From Clostridia bacterium (GTDB taxonomy: Bacteria; Bacillota; Clostridia; Christensenellales; CAG-917): DNA of 50,805 nt. The DNA lies in contig CAAFLX010000018.1 of assembly GCA_900763875.1 (NCBI GenBank), forward strand, positions 1-50,805. Direction: 5' to 3'. This document shows, one piece after another, positions 15,897 through 24,946 of this stretch. The notes below the pieces were generated by a model. The model was not told the origin of the DNA and did not search any database. It was given only the letters and a program-made list of their open reading frames with translations. Positions within the stretch are counted from its first letter, which is position 1, and every line of letters starts with the position of its first letter. The position numbers and the translations under genes were made by a program.

Positions 15897-17177
15897 ATGA
15901 GAAAACATATCGACAGCGCATATAAAATACTTTCAAAAGTGTTTCAAGAGGGGACGTACAGCAATATGGCGTTCCTCGGAGAGCGCGTGAGCGATATGTC
16001 CACAAGGCTCGTTTACGGCACGCTCGAAGAAAACGTCAAAATTGATTATATTTTGGCGCAACTTATCGAGAAAAAACCGCAAAAATCCGTGCTCGTTCTC
16101 ATCAAAATCGGCACTTACGCATTGCTCAATCTCACCGACGTTCCAAAGTTTGCGATTGTGAGCGAGTGCGTGGAAGTTGCCAAATCGAACGGAAAGGGCG
16201 GCGCAAGCGGTTTTGTAAACGCCGTGCTGAAAAAAGTTGCGGACGGCAAGTTTTGTTTGCCGAGCGAGGGGGACAAAAATTATTTGTCCGTCACCTATTC
16301 AAAACCGCAGTGGTTTTGCGACAAGCTCAAAAAACAGTATGGTGATGACGTTGCCAAAACAATACTTTCGGCAAAATCGAACGGGCTTGAACATATCAGA
16401 ATAAACAGCCGTATGGCAACTGCAAGCGACGTTGAGTTTTTGCTCAAAAAAGGCAAAACAGAGTTTGAAAAAAGCGAGGTGGGCGGATATATCGTCAAAG
16501 CAAACGACGCCGTGCGCCACGCATTCGACAAAGGACTTATCACTTTTCAATCGCCCTCAAGCATGCTTGCAGTGCAGGCTCTAAACGTCAAAGACGGCGC
16601 GCAAATCCTCGATATTTGTTCCGCACCCGGCGGAAAGGCAATCTATATGAGCGAGCTATGCCCACACGGCAAAATAACCGCTTGCGATATCTATCCGCAT
16701 AGGGTTGCACTCATACAAAAGTACAAAAATCGTATGCATACGCCAAATGTGAAAGCCGTGCAAGCCGACGCGTGCGTGTGCAATGAAGATTGGCAAAATG
16801 CTTTCGATTTCGTCCTATGCGACGCGCCTTGCTCTTGCCTGGGCACTTTCAAAAAGCACCCCGACGTGTTTTTGAACAAGGACGAAAAATGCGTTGCGGA
16901 GCTTGCAAAAACCCAGTGGCAAATCCTTGAAAACGCAGGCAAATACCTCAAAGTCGGCGGAGAAATGGTGTATTCCACTTGCACTTTGTTCAAAGAGGAA
17001 AACGAGGACGTTGTCGAAGATTTTCTTGCAAATAACGCCGATTTCGAGCTTGAGGGCATTTCTGGGCTTGAAAAAATCAACGGAATAAAATATATTGACA
17101 GCAAGGGTATGATTCAAATCTTGCCGAGCGGAGAATACGACGGATTCTTTATTGCAAAAATACGGAGAGTAAAATGA
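15897..17177 (+). CDS. rsmB: 16S rRNA m5C967 methyltransferase RsmB
   Basis: Uses S-adenosylmethionine to methylate cytosine 967 of 16S rRNA. An N-terminal NusB-like helical domain (about residues 1-130) precedes the catalytic domain. The SAM-binding motif is DICSAPGGKAIYM. The two catalytic cysteines lie in DAPCSCLGTFKKHPD and YSTCTLFKEENE; the family more often has DAPCSGLG. The 426 residues are typical. The stop overlaps the rlmN start (ATGA). Confidence 0.94.
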   Translation: MRKHIDSAYKILSKVFQEGTYSNMAFLGERVSDMSTRLVYGTLEENVKIDYILAQLIEKKPQKSVLVLIKIGTYALLNLTDVPKFAIVSECVEVAKSNGKGGASGFVNAVLKKVADGKFCLPSEGDKNYLSVTYSKPQWFCDKLKKQYGDDVAKTILSAKSNGLEHIRINSRMATASDVEFLLKKGKTEFEKSEVGGYIVKANDAVRHAFDKGLITFQSPSSMLAVQALNVKDGAQILDICSAPGGKAIYMSELCPHGKITACDIYPHRVALIQKYKNRMHTPNVKAVQADACVCNEDWQNAFDFVLCDAPCSCLGTFKKHPDVFLNKDEKCVAELAKTQWQILENAGKYLKVGGEMVYSTCTLFKEENEDVVEDFLANNADFELEGISGLEKINGIKYIDSKGMIQILPSGEYDGFFIAKIRRVK

Positions 17178-18232
17178 GCGATTCGACACAAAAAACAGTG
17201 CTTTTGGGGCTTGAAAAAGAGGAAATCGCCTCTCTTTTGCCCGATTGTCCCAAATATACCGCATCGCAAATATACTCGTTTTTGCAAGACGGCAAGGACT
17301 TTGACGAGATGACGTCTTTGAAAAAAGAGTTGCGAGAGAGGCTAAAAGCAAATTTCATTGCAAACCCCGTGAGCATACTTGAAGTGTTTGTCGGAAAATC
17401 GGGCACGAAAAAATTTCTTTTCAAACTTGAAGACAACAACCTCATCGAGGGCGTTTATATGCCGCACGATTATGGCGATACGCTGTGTTTGTCAACGCAA
17501 ATCGGCTGTCGTATGGGCTGCACGTTTTGCGCTTCTACGCTTGACGGACTCGTGCGCAATCTCACTCCTGCCGAGATGCTCGGACAAGTTATTTGCGCAA
17601 ACCGTGCAAACGGCGGCAGCGCAAAAAACAGAGCGGTTACAAACCTCGTTTTGATGGGCAGCGGCGAGCCGTTCGACAACTATGACAACGTGCTTTCTTT
17701 CTTGGAAAAAGTGAGCAAAGAGGGCGGAATCAACATCTCGGAGCGCAACATATCTCTTTCGACGTCGGGGCTTTGCGACAAGATTCGCAAGTTTGCAACA
17801 AGCGGACACAAGGTGACTCTTTCAATCAGTTTGCACGCGCCGTTTGACGAACTTCGCAGCGCGCTTATGCCCGTAAACAAGGCGTATTGCGTCAAAGAGT
17901 TGGTGGAAAGTGCAAAGTTTTATTTTGAAAATACCGGTCGCAGGGTTATATTCGAGTATACGCTCATCAAGGGCGAAAACGACTCGGACGAGTGCGCAAG
18001 AGAGCTTGCAAGGCTGCTTAAAGGCTTTCCTGCTCACGTCAATCTTATAAGGCTAAACGAGGTCAAGGAGCGCAATCACGTTGCGCCCAGCGTTGACGCA
18101 ACCGAGGAGTTTTTGCACAAGCTCGAAAAACTCGGTGTGTCGGCTACAATCCGCCGTAGCCTCGGCAACGACATCGAGGGCGCGTGCGGTCAACTTAGAC
18201 GAAGATATCTAGAAAACGTCGAAAACAACTAA
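17174..18232 (+). CDS. rlmN: Dual-specificity rRNA/tRNA adenine-C2 methyltransferase RlmN
   Basis: Radical SAM enzyme making 2-methyladenosine in 23S rRNA (A2503) and some tRNAs. The iron-sulfur motif CxxxCxxC is in GCRMGCTFCAST. LMGSGEPFDNYDNVL is the SAM/GEP motif and SLHAPFDELRSALMPVN follows. The mechanistic C-terminal cysteine is in IEGACGQLRRR. The 352 residues are typical. In most Bacillota prpC and prkC come next; here rsgA follows after 85 nt and the two are missing. Confidence 0.96.
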   Translation: MSDSTQKTVLLGLEKEEIASLLPDCPKYTASQIYSFLQDGKDFDEMTSLKKELRERLKANFIANPVSILEVFVGKSGTKKFLFKLEDNNLIEGVYMPHDYGDTLCLSTQIGCRMGCTFCASTLDGLVRNLTPAEMLGQVICANRANGGSAKNRAVTNLVLMGSGEPFDNYDNVLSFLEKVSKEGGINISERNISLSTSGLCDKIRKFATSGHKVTLSISLHAPFDELRSALMPVNKAYCVKELVESAKFYFENTGRRVIFEYTLIKGENDSDECARELARLLKGFPAHVNLIRLNEVKERNHVAPSVDATEEFLHKLEKLGVSATIRRSLGNDIEGACGQLRRRYLENVENN

Positions 18233-18317
18233 AACGCCGCAATAGAATTGCAAAAACGGTTTTGAGCGTAAAATTAATCGGTCAAACATCGAGTTTGGGC
18301 CAAAACAATAAAAGGAT

Positions 18318-19175
18318 ATGAAAACATACGAGGGAAGAGTTGTAAAAGCGGTTGCTTCAAAGTTTTTCGTTGACACCGATGACGGCGTCAAGGTTTGCTT
18401 TGCAAGAAAACGCCTAAAAAGCGACGGCTTGATTTTTGTGGGTGACTTCGTCGAGATTGCAAAAGAGCGCGACAGCTTTGTCATCGAAAACGTCAAACCG
18501 CGCAAAAATCGCCTTATTCGCCCCTATGTTTCAAACGTTGACGTATGCTTTATCGTCATTGCGCCAGAGCCTGAACCCGACTTTTTGTTGGTTGACAAAA
18601 TCATCGTAAACTGCCTTGTCGAGGGTATAGAGCCGATTTTGGTCAAGAACAAGGACGATGTGAAACAAGTCGATACGAGCGAGTATGGAGGCGTTGTCGA
18701 GCAAATCGAGTGCAGCGCGCAAACGGGTGACAACGTCAAGAAAATCGTTGAGTTTGCAAAGGGCAAAACCGCTTGTTTTGCAGGACAATCCGCGGTTGGA
18801 AAAAGCTCGCTGCTCAACAATATTTTAGATTGCGATTTGCTTGAAGTCGGAGAGCTTGCAAATAAGATAAAAAGAGGCAAAAACACCACTCGCAAGACGG
18901 AAATTTTTCATATCGGCGAGGGGACGTATTTCGTGGATACCTGCGGTTTTTCCATGCTCGAAACCGTGGACGTCGCGCCTGAAAATCTCCGTCTGTATTT
19001 TGACGATTTGGAGGCTTTCAGAAAGGAGTGCCGTTTTAATATGTGCACGCACATCGACGAGCCCGATTGCGCCGTAAAAGCGCACGTCGGCAAGGAAATA
19101 GGCAAGGGAAGATACGAAAGATACAAGACTATTTATCAAGAATTGGTGGATAGGAAAGAGAAATTGTACGATTGA
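18318..19175 (+). CDS. rsgA: Small ribosomal subunit maturation GTPase RsgA
   Basis: Circularly permuted GTPase that proofreads late 30S assembly. An N-terminal OB fold (KTYEGRVVKAVASKFFVDTDDG) precedes the GTPase domain, with G4-like LVKNKDDV before the Walker A GQSAVGKSSLLNNI and DTCGFSMLE. The C-terminal zinc site is built from CRFNMCTHIDEPDCAV. The 285 residues are normal. The order rlmN-rsgA-rpe is the Bacillota order with prpC-prkC deleted. Confidence 0.95.
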   Translation: MKTYEGRVVKAVASKFFVDTDDGVKVCFARKRLKSDGLIFVGDFVEIAKERDSFVIENVKPRKNRLIRPYVSNVDVCFIVIAPEPEPDFLLVDKIIVNCLVEGIEPILVKNKDDVKQVDTSEYGGVVEQIECSAQTGDNVKKIVEFAKGKTACFAGQSAVGKSSLLNNILDCDLLEVGELANKIKRGKNTTRKTEIFHIGEGTYFVDTCGFSMLETVDVAPENLRLYFDDLEAFRKECRFNMCTHIDEPDCAVKAHVGKEIGKGRYERYKTIYQELVDRKEKLYD

Positions 19176-19239
19176 TTTTGCAAACCGAGCGCATGTGTGC
19201 GCAAACAATATACAGCGATAAAATATGTAGAGGTGAAAA

Positions 19240-19881
19240 ATGCTTGTTGCACCGTCAATGCTTGCTGCCGATTTCGGCAATATGGCAAGCGAAGTGAAAA
19301 ATATCGAAAACTGGGGCGCGGATATCGTGCATTGTGACGTGATGGACGGCGTGTACGTGCCAAATATTACGTTTGGTATGCCTATGGTGAAGGCGTTTAG
19401 GCGCAATACAAACTTGACTATCGACGCGCATTTGATGATTACAAAGCCCGAAAAATACGTTGGACAATTTTGTGACGCAGGTGCGGATATCGTCACGTTT
19501 CACCCCGATGCCTCCGACGACGTGCAAGGGGCTATCGACACAATAAAATCAAAGGGCAAGAAGTGCGGACTTGTGGTGAATGCCGACGTCGATTTCGACA
19601 TTGTTAAACCCTATCTCAATCAAATCGATATGCTTGTGATTATGACAGTGCAGGCAGGATTCGGCGGACAAAGTTTCAAGCCCGAATGCCTTGAAAAAGC
19701 TCGCCTAGGCGCAATAGAAAGACAAAAGCACGGCTATGATTTTGTCATCGAGGTTGACGGCGGCGTGGCGGAAAACAACATATTATTGCTCAAAGACGCA
19801 GGCGTTGACGTTGCCGTTGCAGGAAGCTCCGTCTTTAAGTCGGCAAATCCCAAACAGACTATCGCCGCATTGCACGTATAA
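19240..19881 (+). CDS. rpe: Ribulose-phosphate 3-epimerase
   Basis: Pentose phosphate pathway enzyme converting ribulose 5-phosphate and xylulose 5-phosphate. The TIM-barrel motifs are clear: LVAPSMLAADF, HCDVMDGVYVPNITFG (metal site), DAHLMI, VQAGFGGQ and IEVDGGVAENN. The 213 residues are typical. AGAGGTG lies 5 nt upstream. The thiN gene often found next in Bacillus is absent. The 195 nt after its stop hold only a weak 31-codon frame, and the transcript probably ends at 20077-20099. Confidence 0.96.
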   Translation: MLVAPSMLAADFGNMASEVKNIENWGADIVHCDVMDGVYVPNITFGMPMVKAFRRNTNLTIDAHLMITKPEKYVGQFCDAGADIVTFHPDASDDVQGAIDTIKSKGKKCGLVVNADVDFDIVKPYLNQIDMLVIMTVQAGFGGQSFKPECLEKARLGAIERQKHGYDFVIEVDGGVAENNILLLKDAGVDVAVAGSSVFKSANPKQTIAALHV

Positions 19882-20076
19882 ATATTGGGTTTGACGTTTG
19901 CACACTCAAAACAAGCCTTTTCTTTGAGTTGATTTTCAGAGGGAGATAGTTTGCGTATGCAGACTTTTGATGTCGGGAGATTTAGAAAGCGAACGTATTT
20001 TCAATCTTCGATACTAGAAATTGAGAAAACACGGCGAACTACTTATATATAAAAAGCAACTTATACGGTTGAAAAG

Positions 20077-20099
20077 CGAATCCGAACGGGTTCGTTTTT
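20077..20099 (+). terminator. Terminator after rpe
   Basis: CGAATCC/GGGTTCG around a GAAC loop, followed by five T. It closes the run begun at yicC. Confidence 0.75.
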
Positions 20100-20154
20100 G
20101 TTTGTCACGAAATAATTTTGCGAGGCATATTTTGATAAAAAAACGAGGTGTTAT

Positions 20155-20241
20155 ATGAACAAAATCATCTGCGTAAATCCGCCGAAATTTATCAAAGCGA
20201 TACTTAGACTTTTTGCAAGAAAGGAGAAGAAAAACAAATAG
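20155..20241 (+). CDS. spoVM: SpoVM-like sporulation microprotein (28 aa)
   Basis: SpoVM is a tiny amphipathic helix that marks the curved forespore membrane and anchors the spore coat through SpoIVA. This 28-codon frame reads MNKIICVN, then PPKFIKAILRLF, then ARKEKKNK. It shares with Bacillus SpoVM the length, the central P-K-F motif near residue 10, the amphipathic pattern after it and a basic tail. Its position is decisive: spoVM lies between rpe (or thiN) and rpmB in Bacillota. GAGGTG lies 4 nt before the ATG. A possible sigma-E -10 element (CATATTTT) lies upstream, but no matching -35 was seen. Confidence 0.75.
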   Translation: MNKIICVNPPKFIKAILRLFARKEKKNK

Positions 20242-20296
20242 GTCGAATTATGTTTTTTGACGGACGTCGGGGCGGTTGCTAAAACTGTCCGCAGAA

Positions 20297-20351
20297 CTTG
20301 AATCGTAAGAAACGTCTGCCGAAAAATTTTTTAGCGGCAGGGAAATTCAAG
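20297..20351 (+). other. Nested hairpin downstream of spoVM
   Basis: CTTGAAT (297-303) pairs with ATTCAAG (345-351), enclosing a second stem CTGCCG (316-321) and CGGCAG (335-340). It lies between spoVM and the rpmB terminator. It may protect or end the spoVM transcript; nothing more can be said. Confidence 0.4.
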
Positions 20352-20354
20352 CAA

Positions 20355-20381
20355 CAAAAAAATGCCTTCCTTTCGGAAGGC
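20355..20381 (-). terminator. Terminator of rpmB
   Basis: On the minus strand GCCTTCC-GAAA-GGAAGGC is followed by seven T after one A. Confidence 0.9.
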
Positions 20382-20412
20382 TAACGTTGATTGCTACATT
20401 ATTTAGAAAAGA

Positions 20413-20604
20413 TTACGCACGGTCAACTTTGCCGGAACGAAGACAATGAGTGCAAACGTATGCGTCCTCAACTCCGCCGCTTGGTGTATTGACTTTGACT
20501 TTTTGGACGTTGGGAGCCCAACTGCGTCTGGTCTTTCTGTTGCTGTGGCTGACTGCGTTGCCGCTCATTTTGCCTTTTCCGCATACACTACAAACTCTGG
20601 ACAT
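20413..20604 (-). CDS. rpmB: Large-subunit ribosomal protein L28 (bL28)
   Basis: A 63-residue ribosomal protein. SRVCSVCGKGKMSGNAVSHSNRKTRRSWAPNVQKV is the L28 signature. Four cysteines in two pairs (CSVC and CTHC) make this the zinc-binding form. It is transcribed against its neighbours, as is usual in this region, with its own promoter and terminator. AGGAGG lies just upstream of the start. Confidence 0.97.
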   Translation of the reverse strand: MSRVCSVCGKGKMSGNAVSHSNRKTRRSWAPNVQKVKVNTPSGGVEDAYVCTHCLRSGKVDRA

Positions 20605-20634
20605 ATACTGTACCTCCTAATTTGAACGCTTGTT

Positions 20635-20663
20635 ATTCTATCAAATATAAACGGGTTTTGCAA
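20635..20663 (-). promoter_or_regulatory. Promoter of rpmB
   Basis: On the minus strand TTGCAA, 17 nt, TAGAAT, with the -10 box about 30 nt before the start codon. Confidence 0.65.
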
Positions 20664-20690
20664 CTGATTTGCATAAAATTTGTGTTTTAG

Positions 20691-20719
20691 TTGCAAAAAT
20701 TTATTTAATATAGTAATAT
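20691..20719 (+). promoter_or_regulatory. Promoter of the asp23-dak-recG operon
   Basis: TTGCAA, 17 nt, TAATAT, ending 18 nt before the gene at 20738. Confidence 0.45.
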
Positions 20720-20737
20720 TTTAGAAAAGGAAACGGT

Positions 20738-21088
20738 ATGTCACTTTCAACTTCAAACAAGTTCGGCAAAATTTCCATCAGCGAGGAGGCTATGCAAACT
20801 GTTGCAAGCCACGCTGCGCAGGAGTGTTACGGCGTTGTAGATTTGGTCTCACGCCGTTTTAGCGACAACATAAGTCAGCTCCTTGGAAAGAATCAACTCG
20901 GCAAAGGTGCGCTCGTGCAAACTGTGGACGACCTTATCTACGTCGAGCTTTTTGTCGTGTTGAAGCTCGGTGTCAATATAGAAGCGGTAAAAAAGTCTCT
21001 TGCGGATGCAGTCAAGTTCTCGCTTGAAACGTTCACGGGTATGCGTGTAAAGCGCGTGCACGTCAACGTGGTGGGCATTCGCGTGTGA
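20738..21088 (+). CDS. Asp23/Gls24 family envelope stress protein (YloU-like)
   Basis: A 116-residue Asp23-fold protein. KISISEEAMQTVASHAAQECYGVVDLVSR and VYVELFVVLKLGVNIEAVKKSLADAVKFSLETFTG followed by VKRVHVNVVGIRV are typical of the YloU branch. These proteins are linked to envelope homeostasis. The gene precedes the DAK-type kinase, exactly as yloU-yloV in Bacillus. Spacing to the next gene is 15 nt. Confidence 0.88.
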   Translation: MSLSTSNKFGKISISEEAMQTVASHAAQECYGVVDLVSRRFSDNISQLLGKNQLGKGALVQTVDDLIYVELFVVLKLGVNIEAVKKSLADAVKFSLETFTGMRVKRVHVNVVGIRV

Positions 21089-21103
21089 TAGGTATATACA
21101 AAG

Positions 21104-22759
21104 ATGACAAGAATTGACGGATTAAAATTCAAAGAGATGCTCCAAGGCGGCGCAAAAGCTCTTGAAATGAATAGGGCAATCGTTGACGAACTCAACGTTT
21201 TCCCTGTTCCGGACGGCGATACGGGCACAAATATGTCCATGACGCTCGCCTCCGCTGTGAGAGAGGCAAACGCATGCGAATCTCTGCTCATAGACGAAAT
21301 CGCGCTGGCATTCTCAAAAGGCGCGTTGAGGGGCGCAAGAGGCAACTCGGGCGTTATCTCCTCGCAAATTTTTAGAGGTTTTGCAGTTGCGCTCGAAGGC
21401 AAAGCCGACCTTAGCCCCAAGACTTTTGCGGAGTGTTTGAAAAAGGGCACGGAGATTGCCTACAGCGCAGTCACAAAGCCCAAAGAAGGCACGATTTTGA
21501 CCGTTGTCAGAGCAATGGCAGAGGAGGCTCAAAGCGCGGCACGAACCAAAAAAATCGAGTTTGACGAGTTTCTCAAAAAGGTTATAGACGCGGGCGAAGA
21601 CATTCTCCAAAAGACTCCCGAAATGCTCCCCGTGCTCAAAAAAGCGGGCGTTGTGGACGCAGGCGGCAGAGGCTTGGTGACGGTGTTCGACGGTATGTAT
21701 CGCACCCTCATCGGCGAGGAGCTTGTGCTTATTAGCGGCGGCAAAGTCGCAACCGAAGAGAGTGCGCCGCTCGTTGCTCCGCAAGAGGAATTCGATCCGC
21801 TCGAAAACGACTACGAGCATATCACATTCCAGTATTGCACGGAATATTTCATTACACACCTCAAAAACGAGGTTACGACGGCGGCAATCAACAAGTATAG
21901 AGATTATCTTATGACAATCGGCGATTGCGTGCTTGTCATCGGCGACACCGACCTTGTCAAGACGCACGTTCACACCAATCACCCCGACAGAGCACTCAAA
22001 GCGGCTCTTGCGCTCGGCGAGCTTGACGGTGTAAAAATCGAGAATATGTTGGAGCAAAACCGCAAAATCCACGCAAACGACAAGCCTGAAGAAGAAGTCG
22101 AACTAAAAGATTATGCCATGATTTCCATTTGCTCGGGCGAGGGTATGGCAAACATCTTCAAAGATTTGATGGTGGACATAGTTGTCGAGGGCGGTCAAAC
22201 GATGAATCCGAGCGTTGACGACATCTTGAAAGCAGTCAACGACGCAAAAGCGGAAAACGTGTTTGTTCTCCCCAACAACTCAAATATCATTCTTGCCGCA
22301 AATCAGGCAAAAGAACTTGCAAAAGCCAAAGTTTTCGTCATTCCGACAACCAATATGCCCGAGGGAATTTCCGCGTCGCTTGCATTCGATTGCGACCAAT
22401 CTCCCGAGGAAAACTTTGAAAATATGTGCGAAGCGATAAAGGATATCACTTGCGCCGAGATAACTCATGCCGTGCGCTCTACAAGAATGAACGGATATTC
22501 GGTAAAAGAGGGCGATATAATCGGCATTTGCGGCAAAAAAATCGTGGCAAAGAGCCAAGATATTCAAACCGCAACCTTGGACACTATAAGAAAAATAGCC
22601 AAAAACAAGGATATGCTCACTCTCTACTACGGCAGTGATGTTAAAGAGGAAGAGGCAAACGCACTCCTTGAAAAGGTGAGTGAGGAGTTTGACTGGCTTG
22701 AAACCGCTTGTTATTTTGGCGGTCAACCTCACTATTTCTACATAATTTCAGCAGAATAA
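21104..22759 (+). CDS. DAK/DegV-linked kinase, FakA/YloV-like
   Basis: A 551-residue protein with an N-terminal DhaL-type nucleotide-binding domain (about 1-200): FPVPDGDTGTNMSMTL binds Mg-ATP and GALRGARGNSGVISSQIFRG follows. The middle and C-terminal parts are the DAK phosphatase-like region, with VLVIGDTDLVKTHVHTNHPD and VFVLPNNSNIILAANQA. The family member FakA phosphorylates fatty acids delivered by FakB (DegV-fold) proteins. No fakB is in this window. recG starts 1 nt after its stop. Confidence 0.88.
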   Translation: MTRIDGLKFKEMLQGGAKALEMNRAIVDELNVFPVPDGDTGTNMSMTLASAVREANACESLLIDEIALAFSKGALRGARGNSGVISSQIFRGFAVALEGKADLSPKTFAECLKKGTEIAYSAVTKPKEGTILTVVRAMAEEAQSAARTKKIEFDEFLKKVIDAGEDILQKTPEMLPVLKKAGVVDAGGRGLVTVFDGMYRTLIGEELVLISGGKVATEESAPLVAPQEEFDPLENDYEHITFQYCTEYFITHLKNEVTTAAINKYRDYLMTIGDCVLVIGDTDLVKTHVHTNHPDRALKAALALGELDGVKIENMLEQNRKIHANDKPEEEVELKDYAMISICSGEGMANIFKDLMVDIVVEGGQTMNPSVDDILKAVNDAKAENVFVLPNNSNIILAANQAKELAKAKVFVIPTTNMPEGISASLAFDCDQSPEENFENMCEAIKDITCAEITHAVRSTRMNGYSVKEGDIIGICGKKIVAKSQDIQTATLDTIRKIAKNKDMLTLYYGSDVKEEEANALLEKVSEEFDWLETACYFGGQPHYFYIISAE

Positions 22760-22760
22760 T

Positions 22761-24788
22761 ATGTTGTCGTTGCGAGATGTCAAAGGCGTCGGTGACGCAA
22801 CGATAAAAAAACTCCACGACCTTGAAATCCATTCGGTATTCGAGGTCTTTTCTTTTTTGCCGAGAAAGTATATCGATCTAAAATCTCCCGTTAGGGTATT
22901 TTATGCCGAGCCGGGGCAGCTTTGTTTGCTTGAAGGCAGAGTGGAGAGCGTATCGCCCGTCACTCGCTCCAAAACAAAATCTTTCTTCGTTATATTCAGT
23001 GATAACCTTGCAAGCAACAAAGTCTTTTTCAAGGCAATGTTTTACAATATGCCGTTTATGCACGACGGGTTTGAGATAGGGCAGTCGTACAGGTTGCTCA
23101 CAAGGCTGACAAACGATTTGGGCTCGCTAACCGTTGTCAATCCGTCGATTGAGAAAATCGAGAAAATATCCAAACTTGACGGTATATATACTCTTTATCC
23201 GCTGGGCGGAATAATGGGGCAGAATGCGTTTAAGAATATTGTGTATTCGGCACTCGACAGCGTAAAGGGTGCAAACTATGAGGGTAATCTTGCCAAAGTC
23301 AACAAGGATTTGGCACTCTGTTTTGAAGCGGCGCACCGTCCGTCAAGTTTGAATATTGCAGATAGGGCGATAGATTCGCTTGCGTCAATCGACCTTGCAA
23401 TCGTTTTGTCAATTTACAAAAAACTGCGCAATAATGCACAAAAAACGAGAAAAGTATTTTATAATTTTCGCAATTTTAGAATACTTGATTATGTTTCAAG
23501 CCTAAATTTCACTCCGACAGACAGTCAAATGTACGCTTTTGAAGATATACTTGCCGATCTGCAATCGGGCGAATATATGTCGCGAATTGCAAGCGGCGAC
23601 GTGGGCAGCGGCAAAACCGCCGTTGCGTTTTTTGCAATGTGCGCCGCGGCAAAAGGCGGAATGCAATCTGCGCTTATGGTTCCAACCGAAATACTTGCCG
23701 AGCAACACGCAAAGAAATTTTCAAGCGTTGCAAAGTCTATGGGAATCAGATATGCGTTGCTCACAAGCTCGGTTTCGCAATCGGAGCGCAAAAAAATTCT
23801 TGCAGGGCTGAAAAACGGGTATTATCAATGCGTTATCGGCACAAACTCGCTTGTGTCCGACGACGTTGAATATCAAAATCTTGCGCTTGCGGTCATTGAC
23901 GAACAGCATAGATTCGGCGTGAGCGACAGAGCCAGGCTCGAACAAAAGGGCGCGGTTGACGTGTTGAGCCTCACCGCAACCCCTATACCTCGCTCTATGG
24001 CGTTGACTTTTTACGAGGACATTGCAATTTCGCATATCGAAAAGAGGGAAGAGGCGCAAACGAACATCAAAACCAAAGTTTATGACGATTTGCAAGCCGC
24101 AGTCGGCGTTGTCGCAAACAAATTGAGAGAGGGCAAACAAGCGTTTATAGTGTGTCCGTCAATCGTTGACGCCGAGGGGAACAACCTTATGTCAATCGAG
24201 AGTTTTATGCGCGATTTCGGCAATCTATTTAGGGATTTTTCAACTTGCGTGATTCACGGCAAACTGAAAAACGAAGAAAAAGCGCAAGCAATGGAGGACT
24301 TTTCGAGCGGAAAAACTCAACTTTTGATTGCAACGACGGTGATTGAGGTGGGCATCGATACAAAAGCAACAGAAATATTGATTTTGAATGCGGACAGATT
24401 CGGGCTTTCTTCCTTGCATCAGCTCAGAGGCAGAGTTGGGCGCGACGGGAGCGAGGCACATTGTCTATTGCACTCCTCAAACAAGGGAGAAAAAGCCTTG
24501 CAAAGACTTGGAACGCTTGAAAAATCAAACGACGGGCAATATCTTGCCGAAGTTGATTTTGAAATGCGCGGCGCGGGCGATTTTTTGGGCGTCAAGCAAA
24601 GCGGACGGTCTTTAACGCCTATTTTTTCCTTGCAAATCAACGCACAAATCCTCTCAAATGCAAAAGAATATGCGCAAAAACATCTTTATAATCTGTCGCT
24701 CGCTGAACTTTTGGCACTTACGAGAACGTCGAAAGCCAAAATTGACGACTTTATAGGCGAACTTTGCTCAACAACTCTCAATAGTTGA
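22761..24788 (+). CDS. recG: ATP-dependent DNA helicase RecG
   Basis: Remodels stalled forks and Holliday junctions. The N-terminal wedge domain includes GVGDATIKKLHDLEIHSVFEVFSFLPRKYID. Helicase motifs are ASGDVGSGKTAVAFFAM (I), VIDEQHRFGV (II), SLTATPIPRSMALTFY (III), TTVIEVGIDTKATEILILNADRFGLSSLHQLRGRVGR (V/VI). FEMRGAGDFLGVKQSG is the TRG region. The 675 residues are typical. The 123 nt after its stop (to 24911) hold no gene and no strong terminator, so read-through into the OLE region is possible. Confidence 0.96.
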   Translation: MLSLRDVKGVGDATIKKLHDLEIHSVFEVFSFLPRKYIDLKSPVRVFYAEPGQLCLLEGRVESVSPVTRSKTKSFFVIFSDNLASNKVFFKAMFYNMPFMHDGFEIGQSYRLLTRLTNDLGSLTVVNPSIEKIEKISKLDGIYTLYPLGGIMGQNAFKNIVYSALDSVKGANYEGNLAKVNKDLALCFEAAHRPSSLNIADRAIDSLASIDLAIVLSIYKKLRNNAQKTRKVFYNFRNFRILDYVSSLNFTPTDSQMYAFEDILADLQSGEYMSRIASGDVGSGKTAVAFFAMCAAAKGGMQSALMVPTEILAEQHAKKFSSVAKSMGIRYALLTSSVSQSERKKILAGLKNGYYQCVIGTNSLVSDDVEYQNLALAVIDEQHRFGVSDRARLEQKGAVDVLSLTATPIPRSMALTFYEDIAISHIEKREEAQTNIKTKVYDDLQAAVGVVANKLREGKQAFIVCPSIVDAEGNNLMSIESFMRDFGNLFRDFSTCVIHGKLKNEEKAQAMEDFSSGKTQLLIATTVIEVGIDTKATEILILNADRFGLSSLHQLRGRVGRDGSEAHCLLHSSNKGEKALQRLGTLEKSNDGQYLAEVDFEMRGAGDFLGVKQSGRSLTPIFSLQINAQILSNAKEYAQKHLYNLSLAELLALTRTSKAKIDDFIGELCSTTLNS

Positions 24789-24911
24789 TTTTGAAATTGT
24801 ACATTGTGATATTCCGTTTTTGCAATCGTCTTTCAAATTGTCTTATATTTTGCAAAAAACCTTAATTTTTCCTAAAATATTTCACCGTTTTAGGCAATCT
24901 ATACGCCGCAT

Positions 24912-24939
24912 TTGACATATTTTGAAATTATGATATAAT
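24912..24939 (+). promoter_or_regulatory. Promoter of the OLE RNA
   Basis: Perfect TTGACA, 16-nt spacer, perfect TATAAT. It is the strongest promoter match on the plus strand of the window. A start 7 nt downstream falls at 24946-24948, the first bases of the closing stem of the RNA. Confidence 0.85.
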
Positions 24940-24946
24940 ATTTATA

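Noticed and set aside
19952..20055. 31-codon frame after rpe
   Set aside because: The purine-rich stretch upstream is 11 nt from the ATG, the composition is unlike a known microprotein and the frame ends near the rpe terminator; spoVM downstream is the better candidate.
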